The notes under the pieces were generated by a model, which searched no databases, was not told the DNA's origin, and worked only from the letters and a program-made list of their open reading frames with translations. A program made the position numbers and the translations under genes. Positions 21,363 to 33,149 of a stretch of 64,000 bases of DNA are shown piece by piece. Every line of letters starts with the position of its first letter. Position 1 is the stretch's first letter. This DNA comes from Prorocentrum cordatum (Eukaryota > Sar > Dinophyceae > Prorocentrales > Prorocentraceae): assembly GCA_963575745.1 (NCBI GenBank), contig CAUYUJ010021175.1, forward strand, positions 53,448 through 117,447, in the 5' to 3' direction.

Positions 21363-21559
21363 AAAAGGAGGTAGCCCCGCCCCTTCCCCTCTATTCCCGA
21401 TTCCTTATCCGTTTTCGGGTTTACCCCGGTTGCCTCCCGACTCGCTGGACCTCGGGGGGGGGGGGGGTCCCTGGACCTCCGAGCACTAGGAAGCCCAGCC
21501 CGCCAGGCCACGCCCCAAATTCGAACGATCGATCGGGCTGTCGGCTCCTAAAAATACAA

Positions 21560-22260
21560 GCAATACTTATTACAATGCGCGAAAGAATTGCGTTCGTGCT
21601 ATGTGCTTGACAGTTGAAGTGGGCAAATTGCCTGAACAGATAACAAAAAAGGAAAAATGTTATGATGGATGCGCGCGCGCGGCTGGCGCATGCCTACCGC
21701 GTACTACAACGATGGCGCCGTGTACAACATGAAAGCAGCCTAATGCAGGCAGCGGCCCATGGCGCGACGTTCCCGAGAAAAGACAAAAGTGGCAGGCAAC
21801 GAGAACTGCAGCGCGACGTGCCCGAGGGAAGGGGGAGGGGGGTAGATGCCAGGGGAACTGCTGGAGTTTTCGGGCTAGGGCTGGGGGTTTAAAGCGTTCT
21901 GCGTGAAACGTTCGGGTGGTCGGGTTGGGGCGTCAGGGTTGGGTTCGGGGCGTCGGGGGGGCTGAGTCGGGCGCGGGTTCACTGGGGATCCACGCGCACT
22001 TGGCCAGCGACGCATCGCGCGCCCCCGCCAGCCAAACGTGACGCGACGTCCTCCTCGACGACCCCCATTTCCCCCCTTGGACAAAAAACTAATCAGCTAG
22101 TAGCTAGTCGCTAGCCCCTCCCCGCCCTTTTCCTTGAATCTGGACAAGGAGGTGGGGAGGCGCGATCCGCTGGAACTTCCAAGAGTGCCCAAGATAGCGA
22201 CGAGAGGCCCCCAGAGAGCCCAAGCTGGCCTCCAACGTTGCTAACGGCAACACGGGATCA
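21560..22260. other. No gene recognised
   Basis: Mixed composition with G-rich repeats (TCGGGTTGGGGCGTC) at 21900-21965 and a short CCAAGAGG-like stretch near 22170-22240. No convincing frame was found. Confidence 0.45.
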
Positions 22261-22261
22261 C

Positions 22262-25125
22262 TCAGCATGACTTCGGGGGGGGGGGCGGGCAGTGAGAACC
22301 GCGAAGAACAACGGGGTTGGGGAACAACTGCTGCCGCTGCCGGGCGCAACTCACGCGCGCCGCGGCTTCGTCGCCGCGACCCCCGCCCCCACGCCCACCC
22401 CCCTTCATGCCCCCCGCCCCCCGCTGGAATTGGAAACGCGTCGCCCCCGCCCCCGACCGCCTCTGTCCTGCCACCAAACCGCGTCTTCGACCCCCCCACC
22501 CCCACCCCACCCCACATACTGGCGTCGCCACGGCTTCCGCGCTCGGGCCGCGCCCCAGTGGCCCCTGGAACTCAGGGAAAACCCCGCGGCCATTCCTTTT
22601 CGGCGTCGGCGCGAAGACGCCGAAGCCGATGGCGGGGAACGCTGCTCGCGCCGTGCCGGGGGCGCGCGACGTCGGGCTCGCCGCGCGGTAGAAATCGCGC
22701 GCACACGCCCGCCATTCTTCAGGGCCCCCAGAGCGGCTCGAGCTTGCGGGGCTGCGGGCGCCGAGGCAGTGGACGCAAGCGACGTAGTCGCACACCTGCG
22801 CGACGCGCGCGCCTCGGGCGAAGGCCCTCATGATGGCGCCCCATGCGCTGCCGAAGCGGAACGCGCGCGCGGGCTGAGCCCTGTTCTCATGAACTTCACC
22901 GTGCGGCACCCGCTCTACCCTTAACAGATGTGCCGCCCCGGCCAAACTCCACGCCTGACCATGTCTTCAGCGCAGGCCACGCCGAGTGGACCACGCCGCG
23001 CCGCGCTGGACGCCCCGCGGCCCCGACGGACATGCCGTGCCACGTCAACTTGACGCGCCAATTGTAGGCCGTCTGCGCTGCGGGGCCACGTTGTCTCATC
23101 TGTGCCCGCCCCCGCGCGCCCACGATGCTCCGTTCGCGCCTGGTCGGCAGGCGCGCGCGGCGAAGGGCGGGCCGGGGCTCGGCGAGGACATTCATCCCAG
23201 TACGCAAGGCCCCAACCATGTTCACACCTGTGGACGTGTCCATGTGGCGCCCGCAGCCACGACGGCAATGCACGTCGCGTGGGGCCATGCGATACTCCGT
23301 TGTAGGCTCTGCGACAATGCGCAAGCTCTATGACGCGATGGCGGCGTCTTTGCTAACGCGGGCGTCGAAATCGCACGCGCGGCCAACGGAAAATGAAGCC
23401 CCCCCTGGCGCTGCGACGTCGGGGCAACGGCGCGGGCCGCGCCAAGTAGGAAAACTATTACACGGGAGCGATCGCCGCGACCTCTTCCTGCCACGCACGC
23501 GGGCGCCACGGGTGGCCGAACCCCCCAGGCGCCGACCCGCATCGTAAAGAAGCGTCGGGAAGAGGTTGGCGCCGCCGCGCTTGCGCCCCACTGGGCAATG
23601 CTGCGCTCCTCGTGGCCCTCGCGCCGCCATTGGACTCAGGCTTGGCAGAAGCCACCAGAAACCGCAGCCGCCCCCCCTCCACCTCCCCCCTCCCATCCCA
23701 ATCGTCCATATTCCCTCCCTCCCCCTCCTCCCTCCTCTCTCCGCCCACCCTCTCCCTCCTCCCAATCCTCCCTCCTCCCTCCTCCTTATCCTCCCTCCTC
23801 CACCCTCTCCCTCCCCCCCCCCTCGCCCCCCCCCCCCCCGCCGCCGCCCCCCCCCCCCCCCCCCCCCCCCCCCTTCACCCCTCCTCCTCCCCCCCCCCCC
23901 CACCCCCCCTCATCCATCCCCAATCCCCCGCCGCCCCACTGCGCCCTCGAACGGGGGGTGCGGCGGACGAGATGTCGTCGGAGTCCGACTAGCGGTTCGG
24001 CTTGCGACGCGGCGCAACCAAACGAGATGCAGCGGGGCAGCCCTGCGCGCGGCGCCAAGAGGCACGGGGGAATCGGCAGAGCAGCGCGTCGCACGAAGCT
24101 TGTCGCGCCAGACCCATGGTCCATGGTGAGGGGGTCCGGAAGGAACTCCCCATGGATAGCCCGCATGGCGGTGTACCCCGTGCTTGGCACTGCGGCCCCG
24201 CCCGCATTGTCGGGGCGATGCGCCCTAGCAAAGCGCTGGGCGCCTGCTTCAAATTCGCGGTGAAAATTGGCGAAGCATTCCGCGACTCGGCGCCGCCCAG
24301 TCGCGCCATTCTCCAGCGACCTTGGCGCCCCCCCGATGTCATCGATATTCCAGCGCGCGCGGCTGCGCCACTCATGCGCCTCGTCTGGCGACGGCGACGG
24401 ATGCGTCTGAGAACCGAAGGGGTATATGTGTATGTCGTGCACAAACATGCATTGCGCCGAGACCGAGGCGCCCCCCCCCCCCCCCCCTTGTACCCGTCAG
24501 CCCCGTGGGGGCGGCTGCCATCGAATACCCGCGCGAACTTCGCATGCAACCTAGGGGGATCGGCGCGGGTTGAACGCGCGTTCAGTGGTCGCGATGACAA
24601 CGCCCAGCGCGGTTGCCGCAGTCCTGCGAGAGTTTCGCGCGCCGTCTCTGCGCCGTCGATCATGAGACGACACAGGATGCGCGGAAGATCTGGGAACGCC
24701 GCCCATCTGCAGCGCCACGCTCCCCGTCGGTTTCGGGCGAGCGCGCCGCGCTTGGTTGCACCTGGCCGAACGCCAGGCGGGTGCTTCAACGCACTCGGCC
24801 ACGCCCACGGCTTCGCGTATACCTTGCGGCTCGTTTCCGCAAGCGCGTTCGCCGCAACTTCGAGCATCTTCGTAACAGTCGGATGCTCCAGGGTAGCATC
24901 CGCCGCCATGGGCATAACGACGCCGAATGGAAGGTGGGGCCCGCGCACGCCCCCAACTCCGACTCCCAGCAATTCACTGCCTCGCACGCGGCGGGCGCGC
25001 GGGTAGCGTGCATAGTGCCGTTGTTCGGTTGCACTTGCACGCGGAGCCTCGGGGCGGCTGGACAGCCACTCACCGAAATAATTGCGCTCACTATCCTGGC
25101 GAAACAATTGGCATGGCCCCCAGCG

Positions 25126-25163
<38 letters not shown>

Positions 25164-25900
25164 CAACGCGGGCTCAAGCCAATCGCCAAATTAGTGGGCA
25201 CGCCTGTAAGCCTCGTACCCTGAGGCTTGGGCGCGCCGATCCGCTTTTGCGTTTGTCGCGGCCGCTCGCCGCGCGCCGCCGCGCGAGAAAATGGCAATGG
25301 GGCGCAAGGGCGGGCGGGGGGCAGGGGCGGTGTGAAACTATATGGAGGAGGCGTGGAGCGCACGCGAATTGGCTTTGCGCGCGCGTTTGTTTAGCGCCGA
25401 AGGTTGTCTGTCACTCCAAAGCGGCGCTCTCGCATCGGCGCCTGCCACGCTCCCGCCCCCACCGTTCTCCAAGTACACATATGAATACTACCCGCTACCG
25501 CCATCCCAACCCCGATCCCCATCCTCGGCTTTGCCGCCCTGCCACTGTCGGCCATTCACGTCGGACCGCCGCGCGCGCGCCCCCCCCCCCCCCCGCGCGC
25601 GGCTAACCCTCGCCGCTTTGCGGCGGCACCTCGCCAAAGCGACAGCGACCGCGGCCCGGGTCGTGCTCATCCCCTCTGCCCTCCTCATGTCCTCCCCACC
25701 CTCCACGCCCATCCGGGTTTGGCTCCTCCCCTTCAGTCCTCGTAGTCTTTCCCCCATCACTTCTCTACGTCCTTATTCCTTTGGACGCGGCGCGATGGTC
25801 AGGTGCGGCACTCCACTCGGCTGGAAACGCGCGAGCGCACTGAGCGGGTGTAGCGCGCGCGCAGCGCTGCAATGCAGACATATATTCACTTTACAGAAAG
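22262..25900. other. GC-rich block with long overlapping open frames on both strands
   Basis: This 3.6-kb block is rich in GCG/CGC and holds long open frames on both strands, which GC content alone can produce. The most protein-like stretches are on the minus strand at about 22600-22945 and 24010-24448 (for example AECFANFHREFEAGAQRF), but they lack clear starts, splice sites or family matches. Long C runs lie at about 23815-23872, 24470-24488 and 25123-25162. Exons may be hidden here; I cannot assign them. Confidence 0.4.
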
Positions 25901-26029
25901 AAATAAGCGTCGAGCCAGACCTAATGCCCGATGGCACATAGGGAAGCGCACGCCGAATCGCGACCCGTGCATCATCAACGCCTCATTTAAGACATGCACA
26001 AAACTGTGGCGCAAAACTGTCGGTGCGGG

Positions 26030-26560
26030 GGTGGTGTGCGTGTGTGTGTGTGTGCGTGTGTGTGTGCGTTTGCGTGTGCGTGTGTGTGTGCGTGTGCGTG
26101 TGCGTGTGCGTGTGCGTGTGCGTGTGCGTGTGCGTGGTGTACGTGTGCGTGTGCGTGTGCATGCGTGTGTGCGTGTGTGCGTGTGTGCGTGTGTGCGTGT
26201 GTGTGTGCGTGTGTGCGTGAGTGCGTGTGTGCGTGTGTGCGTGTGTGGGTATGTGGGTGTGTGGGTGTGTGGGTGTGTGGGTGTGTGGGTGTGTGTGGGT
26301 GTGTGGGTGTGTGTGGGTGTGTGTGGGTGTGTGTGGGTGTGGGTGGGTGTGTGTGGGTGTGTGTGGGTGTGGGTGGGTGTGTGCGGGCGTGTGTGGGTGT
26401 GTGTGGGTGTGCGTGGGTGTGTGGGTGTGTGTGTGGGTGTGTGTGTGTGCGTGGGTGTGTGGGTGTGTGTGGGTGTGCGTGGGTGTGTGGGTGCGTGCGT
26501 GCGCGCGCGCGTGCGCGCGCGGGTGCGTGCGCGCGTGCGTGCGCGGCGGGGGGGGGGGGA
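26030..26560. repeat. (GTGTGC)n / (GTGTGG)n microsatellite
   Basis: A GT-based tract of over 500 bp whose units change along it: GTGTGC first, then GTGTGGGT, then GCGTGC. The Cys/Val-rich and His/Thr-rich readings are repeat artefacts. Confidence 0.9.
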
Positions 26561-26734
26561 CTTGCGAGCGTGCGCGCGCGGAACGCACGCCTTGTATTGG
26601 ATTGGAACAAGTATCAATAACACATCCTATCACCCTACCATCATAAAACAGCTGAAAGACGACGATCGCTGACATAGCTTGGAGCATGGTTGATTATTAT
26701 TAGACATGTTTTTTGTTTTGTGCATATCTTCTGG

Positions 26735-26815
26735 CCTCTTTTGGAAGATGTTTGGAGCATGTTTGGAATATGTTTGGAGTATATTTTGGAGTATATTTTG
26801 GGTGTGTGTTGAACA
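26735..26815. repeat. TTTGGAATATG-type 11-15-bp repeat
   Basis: Six or seven units such as ATGTTTGGAGC and ATATTTTGGAGT. Positions 26820-27120 are GC-rich and 27120-27330 purine-rich, with no gene seen. Confidence 0.6.
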
Positions 26816-27397
26816 TCTTTTGCGCGGTGGAGGTGCGCATGTCGCGCGCGCGTCGCGCTTGCGTCGGCGGTGCACTCGCACGCGCGCGTTCGCGATGCAC
26901 TCGCCTGCCCCCCCGACGCAACTCGCCAAGTAAAGGCGCGCGCCAGATACGCGCGCGTGCCCTCGTGGGCCCCGCCAGGCGGAGGGCGAAGAGGGCGTTG
27001 CACCATCGAAACCGATATGGCGCAGCATCTGTTTCCCCCTCCGACCTGGCGAACCCAAAAGGTGCAACCCCTTCGCCGGCGGCCCGATCGATCGACGAAC
27101 TAGGCGGGGCCACTCGGAGGAGGAGGAGGTGGGCGAGGAGAGGCCTGGGGAAGCGGAGAGGGGAAGCGGTGGAGAAGGAACAGGAGGGGGGAATGGTGGG
27201 AGGGTCGAGGTGGACGGGGGAGGGGCTGGGGCAGGGGCGCGGGAGGGGGGGGCGGGCAGTGCGAGGAGAGGCGGCGGAGTAGGGCGAGGAGGGAGTAAAA
27301 GGCGGGAGGGGGGAGCAGGAGAAGGGAGCGCTTGGATGTGCATGTAGAGGAAAACGAAATGGAAGGAGGAGGTGTGGAAGGAAGGGGCCATTGCATA

Positions 27398-27883
27398 TCA
27401 ACACTGGCCCTCTGGTTCGGACGATTCTCCGTCCTTCTTGAAACGCTCGTTGCTCAACATGACACGGACTTGCCCCTTCGATTTCAAATCGCTCCTAGCT
27501 GCAATCCGAAGGCCTGGCGGCGGTGAGAACTCCTTATGGTGGCCCTTCGGGTGCTTGCCCCATCCTACTTCCCTGGCAGTCCTAACCCAGGAATACAAGT
27601 GACCCACGGGGCGGCCCTGTCTAGGATGAGTGAAATTCCTGCCACGTTTCGGGAACGTTGCCCTCCGAGTTTTGGCGCAAGTCACGTGGACTTTACAAGT
27701 GGCCTGGAAGAAACCAGCCTTATCCGCCGCCCCCTGTACTAGGGGCGCCTGGCACTGGGCCGCGACGACGCCGCGCACTTTGGACTGCGCGCGACGACCA
27801 ATTGGCATGCCGCATGTCCCGCGCGGCGGCCCCAGCCCTAAACGCGAGTTGAGACAGGTCACAGGCACGCATCTAACATGCAA
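27398..27883 (-). CDS. Hypothetical Cys/His-containing protein segment
   Basis: A 160-codon frame of protein-like composition ending in a stop at 27398. The core has Cys and His residues spaced like a small zinc-binding module (AQC, FFQATCKVHVTC) followed by GRPVGHLYSWVRTA, and a charged tail (LKSKGQVRVMLSNERF). The order of Cys-rich part, then GRPxG and a tryptophan-containing helix, resembles a multicopy dinoflagellate protein type; that likeness is from memory and unverified. The first codon is TTG, so the true start or splice acceptor lies upstream or inside. No frame break was seen. Confidence 0.45.
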   Translation of the reverse strand: MHVRCVPVTCLNSRLGLGPPRGTCGMPIGRRAQSKVRGVVAAQCQAPLVQGAADKAGFFQATCKVHVTCAKTRRATFPKRGRNFTHPRQGRPVGHLYSWVRTAREVGWGKHPKGHHKEFSPPPGLRIAARSDLKSKGQVRVMLSNERFKKDGESSEPEGQC

Positions 27884-28139
27884 ATCAGTCGCCCGCGGGC
27901 CCCGAGAAACAACCGAGAGAGCTGAGTCTGAGCCTGGGACACCGTGGTGATACCAACCGAAAGGAGAGGGGGGCGTGGGGACATCGGCCGAGCACCGACG
28001 GCACCTCGGAAACTGCGGTTGGGGACGCAGCGTGGCAGATGGAGCCCAGAGGCTAAGACAAACGGAGATGCCGAAGGCATTGAAATAAAATGCAATGCGG
28101 CCTACATCATTTCCACTATGAAAACTGCATCCGCCATAT

Positions 28140-28406
28140 ACCTGGGCAGGCCTGCGCCAGCACCGCGTGGGGCAGGCGGCGGAGGACAGGGCGCGGGCGG
28201 CGCGAACGCTGGCGCAGCGCGTGGCGGCCCGCCTTCTCCTCCAGGAGGCGCCGGAGGCTCGGGCGGCGGCGACGCAGGGCCTGGAAGGGGAGGCTGACCT
28301 GGCGCGGGCCCTGGCCCGACAGGCCCAGGATCGTGCTCAACTGGCGGGGCATCAGGACCAGGATCTCCACCTCCGCCCACGGCGCCGCGAGCAGGTGGTT
28401 TGACGA
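28140..28406 (+). CDS. Helix-rich C-terminal exon, hypothetical
   Basis: About 85 codons of strongly helical Ala/Arg/Gln/Glu sequence (QAAEDRARAARTLAQRVAARL and onward), ending at a TGA at 28401-28403. A CAG near 28145, after a moderately pyrimidine-rich stretch, could be a splice acceptor. The stop codon lies inside the GGTGGTTTGA motif that opens the following composite repeat. Other frames of this GC-rich stretch are also open, so the coding call is tentative. Confidence 0.35.
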
Positions 28407-30190
28407 GCCTCGTCTTCTCCCTGCGAAAGCCCCCTCCTTCCCCTGCCGCGGTGAAGGGGTTGCCCCCTCTCTCACCGCCTCGCCCCGCCCCGAAGGAGCG
28501 CCCCGCGATGGGATTAGAACGTCCGGGGTTGCCCGAGATGGCTCCATGGGGGCCTTAGATAGCCCAAGATGGCTTCCTAGATGGGTCGAGTGCCAAGATA
28601 CCCCAGGATTGCTCAAAATAGCCTCCGACGCGCGCCCAAAGAGGCCTCAAGACGGCGCAGGTGGTTGCACGTGCCCGCCGAGCCCTTCAAGCCCCCCCCC
28701 CCCCCCCCCACGCGCGCCACGCCTGCCCACCCCGCCCCGCGAAGCTAACGTGGCTCTGACATCTGAAACAAAACGCGATTAGTTTGTCGTCTAGCCGCTT
28801 CTCCCCCGATTGGCCTTCGAAGCCCCAAGGCGGCCCCGAAGTGGCCCAAGAGAGCCCCGAGAGGGGCCCGAGAGGGCCCCAATATGGCCCCGCGTACAAG
28901 GGCGCCCCCACTAACGCCCTCAGAGGGCCCCAAGACGACACGCTCGAGCCGCCCAGGGGGGGGGCTGCATTGATTGCCCCAACCTCTTGGAATGATGCGG
29001 GCCAATGCAGCCCCAAGGTACCCTAGACCCGCCCAAAGGGCCCAAAGAGAGCCCCAAGGTGGCCCCAAGAGAACCCCAAGACGGGCTCCGACGGGGCCCC
29101 AAAAGAGCTCCAAGATGGCTCCAAGCGACATCCGAGAACCTCTCACGACAGCACCGCAGCTCGCATGGCGAACTGTTTCAGGATGGGCTGGCGGGGGCGC
29201 GCGAAGCGTCACGGATTTTGGGGCGCGCGCTTGGCGCGGAGCGCGCGGAAGCGAATGCCCGAGGCAGCAATGTCGTTTAAGATATGTGGCAATGGGTAAT
29301 GACGTTCTCAGTTTGGGGGTGGCGGAGTGTCGTTTGTGGAAGTTTACGGAGCACGCAATGCAACGTGCCAGCTAGAGGCAACGCAATGTAATGTAACGCA
29401 AAGTAATGCAATACAACGCAATGTAAGGGAACGCAATGGAATGCCCTTGTTGGGTGCTCCGTACAATCCGTCAACTGCGTCTCCTTGTGATGTATCGGGC
29501 AAGAGAGAAACGGAACCAGGAACGCTCGGCATCGATGGCGCGCGCAGCTGCGCAAGCGTGCCCCCGCTTTTTGCGGGGGCACGCCTGGGCTGAGTTTAGT
29601 TCCCCTCGGGGCCCCCATGTGCCGCCCACACAAAGGGGTGTCTTCCCGATGGGGCGCCAGTTTACCAATCAACTTCGGTGTGAAGGGAGACAAGTATTCA
29701 TACTGAGGGACTGTAGAGGTGGACCCTTCAGGAACGGCCGAGAACGCGTCAGCGTGGGGCGGATTCATAGGAAAGACCAACCTCGGAAATCACATGTGTG
29801 GAACATCAATATGCAGGGGCTCCTGGAGTGACCATCTAGGCGTCCATTACTTCTGAAGCTGATGAAGCGAGTGGGCGATAAAACCGAAAAGCGCGAAAAG
29901 GGCGATTAAAGGGCGAGATGGGTGAGAAAGCGAAGGGTTGAAATTGGCGCTGGGTCCTTCTCGTCCTGCCCGCGCTCTTGATCATCAGCAACATTGTACC
30001 TCGTTTGGGGGGGTCACGCGCGAACAACGTGCGAGGTTCGTCAACGTTGTTCGCTGTGATTTTCTGATGTGTTTTGAGTGTGAGCAGGCGCACGCATGCA
30101 ATCGATGCCCAGCAAAATGTTGGACTACCTTGAAGGGTTTGCATGATTTGCAGAGCGTAGCGGCGCCGCCCCATATAAATATAGGGCCTT
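28396..30190 (+). repeat. Composite dispersed repeat, copy 2
   Basis: Order of parts: head GGTGGTTTGACGAG; pyrimidine-rich block; CCAAGATGGCCC-type array (28500-29130); box with GCATGGCGAACTGTTT (29160-29290); AACGCAATGTAA short-unit tract (29345-29435); a 272-bp segment (29436-29707); and a tail to about 30190 including CTGAAGCTGATGAAGCGAG. Copy 3 at 38640-40720 has the same parts, but its 29436-29707 equivalent is inverted. No coding capacity is evident. Confidence 0.8.
29556..29584. other. Perfect 12-bp stem, T5 loop hairpin
   Basis: GCGTGCCCCCGC and GCGGGGGCACGC flank TTTTT. The inverted copy at 40092-40121 keeps the outer stem, with one pair changed from T-A to C-G. Confidence 0.7.
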
Positions 30191-31500
30191 GGGCGTCGCT
30201 GCGTAATGCACGGCTGATATCAGTCCATAGCTTCGGCGGCAGAAGAACGGCACGCGCGTCGCGCGTCGCGTTTCCGCTCGGCTGACAGACGCGCACGTCG
30301 GCGAGCCCGTGCGCCGGGGCAAGGCGCAACAATATATATGTATATATAATATACTATATATATATATATATATATATATATCGTCGGGGGCGCGGGCGGA
30401 GGTCGGTGAGCGGTGGCGGGGCACTTTACCAGTGCACCAAGGTTTTTGCCATGGGGGGAAGGAGCGCCGCGCCCGCGGGCCAAGCTGGCTTTCGCGACGG
30501 CTTGTTCGAAGGAGCTGTCCAACGACCGACCGATGGGTCGATCCAAACGCGGGCGGAAATCGACGCAGACGGAAGCGCGCAATCGGCGGGCCGTCGATGT
30601 GGAACCGCTCTGCGCCGCCGACAAAAGCGAAGCCACACCCCGTGAGTCCCCACTGAAGTTCAATCGGCACGGGGACGCGCGGACCCGCAGCTCAAACTGC
30701 CCAAGCGCGCGGAAGTTTGATCCCGTGGAGGTCGAGAGATCGGGCGACCCCCCCCCCCCCCATATCCGATCGGCTGCCGACGCGCAACCCGAATGCGCCC
30801 ACATTGCCCTCGACGCCCCCGAATCCGAGCCAACGCCAACGGCAACTCGCGCGGGAACTTGGCGCCGCAATGGTGAGCACCGTTCCCCCGCCACTCGACA
30901 ATGCCACCCTCGCCGCGTGGACGACGGGCAATCAGATTTCCCGTGTGCCGAGCCGACCCATCCATGGAAGTCCTGGCCGCGATGACCGCATTGGCTGGCT
31001 GAAAGGCGTTGAGCGGCAGACTGGCGCGAGCGCGCGCGGCTGCGAACCACCCTGGCAAGCGAACAACGCGCGGCCGATATTCTTATACTTGGCTTGGGGC
31101 GGCCGCGGCCGATGCTCGGAAGGCGCGCAGCTGTTGCGACGCCCGCTCATCCCTGCGACCGACTGCCCGCGCAGCGCCCGAAACGCCAAGAACATACATA
31201 CGCGACCTCGCGCGTTCGCTGGCGCTGCTGGCAATGGGGGAGAGTGGGCCGCTCGAAGCTATGTCCACATTGATCACCACCCTGCCTGCCGCCGCTCCAG
31301 GTCGCGAACTGCCACAATTGCCACTGCGAGCGCGTCTCATACTGGCAGTTGCGCTGTTACCCTTGTTGTCTGGTGTTGCAACCACGACCCATGACAACCA
31401 AAGAGGGCAGCAACGCATGCCTGCGCAAGCGCCCACCAGGGGGCGCGCGAGGGGCGCGCGCGGCACGGGCGCCCTGAACAGCAATGCCCTGAGCCAACGG
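30190..31500. other. GC-rich DNA with an (AT)n tract; no gene assigned
   Basis: Holds a TATATA tract at about 30332-30380. Overlapping open frames on both strands at 30400-31400 look like products of GC content. Confidence 0.4.
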
Positions 31501-31684
31501 TTTGCCCCCCCCCCCCCCCCCCCCCCCCCCCCGACCCCCACCCCCACCCCACACCCACCACACACGCCCCGCCCCCCCGCCCCCCCCCCCCCCCCCCGCC
31601 GCCCCACCCCACCCCACATCCACCCACCCGCCCACCCGCGTTCCACACCGCCCCCCGCCCTGCCCCGCGCACACACAAGCGCAC

Positions 31685-31718
<34 letters not shown>

Positions 31719-31808
31719 ACCACCACCACCACCACCACCACCACCACCACCACTACGGAGCCCCACCCCTCGAGCGAAACTCGAGGGCGCGACGCCCAAC
31801 GCGCCACC

Positions 31809-31882
<74 letters not shown>

Positions 31883-31887
31883 CGCAC

Positions 31888-31982
<95 letters not shown>

Positions 31983-32218
31983 ACCCCACCCCATCCCCAC
32001 CCCCACCCCCACGCACCTCTCCCGCGCGACAACACCGATTTCGCGGGACGCCGCGCTTCCGCGCACGCGCGCGTTGAAGGAAATGCACGGGGAGCCCCGC
32101 GCACACAAGGCCCCGCGCGCAAGACCTGGGCAACGGCATCGGCATGGGCAAAGGCATCGGGCATCGGCGCAGGCCCTGCCCCCCCCCCCCCAAAAAAAAA
32201 AAAAAAAAAAAAAAAAAA
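31500..32218. repeat. Poly-C, (CA)n, (CAC)n and poly-A compound microsatellite
   Basis: C-rich runs at 31504-31600, CA and CAC repeats at 31687-31752, long CA tracts at 31810-31980 and an A run at about 32193-32218. Thr/His-rich readings are artefacts. Confidence 0.9.
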
Positions 32219-32460
32219 CGCAGGTGCAGGGGGTGCGGTGCGTCTAAAACAGAAACCGCGAGCATGAACAGAAGCTTAGGCACTGGCCCACGCAAAAGCA
32301 TAAGAACAACCCGTGGCGCCAGCCAAGGCCTTAAGCTCTAAGCGTCGGCATAGGCGTAGGTGCGCGCAAAGGCGCGGGCGCAAGCGTAGCCGCAAGTGCG
32401 CGCCAACGGCCCATGGGCCCATGGTAACACAGAAGGCGCGAGCCCTAGGCCCTAGGCAAC
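32120..32460. repeat. GGCATCGGGCA / GGCGCAAGCGTAG degenerate repeat
   Basis: Short GC-rich units of about 6-12 bp on either side of the poly-A run. Confidence 0.5.
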
Positions 32461-32597
32461 ACGATTGACCGAAAGCGCGGGCCCCAGAGCAGGCATCGGG
32501 CGCGGGCGCGCGTGCACGTGTGATCACAAGCACCATCAGGAGAACAAACACCACGTCATCCTCATCCTCCCTCCACAGCCTTCCTCCTCAGCCCCAC

Positions 32598-32839
32598 GTG
32601 TGTGGATCAACACTGAGCGCGAGGTGAAGGAAGCGCTCAAGCTGAATATCCAGCTGAACGAGAAGGAGCTCAAGGAGTTCGAGGCCGTGAAGGGAGACAA
32701 GGAGGAGCTCGCGTCGGCGCTGCAGGGTGCCACGGAGCTCGCCAGTTCCCTTCAGGCCGACGTCGTGGCGGCACGGGCTCAGGCGCACAACCCGTTCAAG
32801 CAGAACAGGCGCACGCCTGACGGCAAGCCCGCGCCCTGA
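32598..32839 (+). CDS. Acidic coiled-coil C-terminal exon, hypothetical
   Basis: About 80 codons ending at a TGA. The sequence starting INTEREVKEALKLNIQLNEKE is a highly charged helix with heptad-like leucines and could form a coiled coil; it ends in a basic Pro-containing tail. It is preceded by a pyrimidine-rich stretch ending CCTCCTCAG at about 32582-32590, a plausible 3' splice site. An upstream in-frame start would add sequence unlike the rest. Function unknown. Confidence 0.45.
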
Positions 32840-33149
32840 CACAGCCAGCCGAGGCTCTGTATCCCAGCGCCTGGGTAGACACGGTGGCCAGCCCTTGAGG
32901 GGCGCGCTGGGCCCGACGCGGCTGTCCACGGGGCAGGCATCCCAGCGCCTGGCGGCCACCGCGCAGTATGAGCCGCGCCCTGGGCATTTTGCAGCGCGCA
33001 CGGTATCTTCCCAACAGCCTAGGAAGGTCGACGCCGCATCGGGTCTGTTGGCGCAATATTCTCTTACGGTTGGTGCCGAGCTGTCTATCGACGGCCGAAT
33101 GTTGCTCGGCGTTGCGAACGCGCAGGCGCCATGCGCGGCCTGTGTTCGA

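Noticed and set aside
23989-25107. 372-codon minus frame overlapping a 334-codon plus frame
   Set aside because: Both arise in GC-rich sequence with C runs. Neither shows a domain, splice structure or leader, so neither is called as a gene.
25886-26687. His/Thr-rich and Cys/Val-rich frames
   Set aside because: Artefacts of the GTGTGC/GTGTGG microsatellite.
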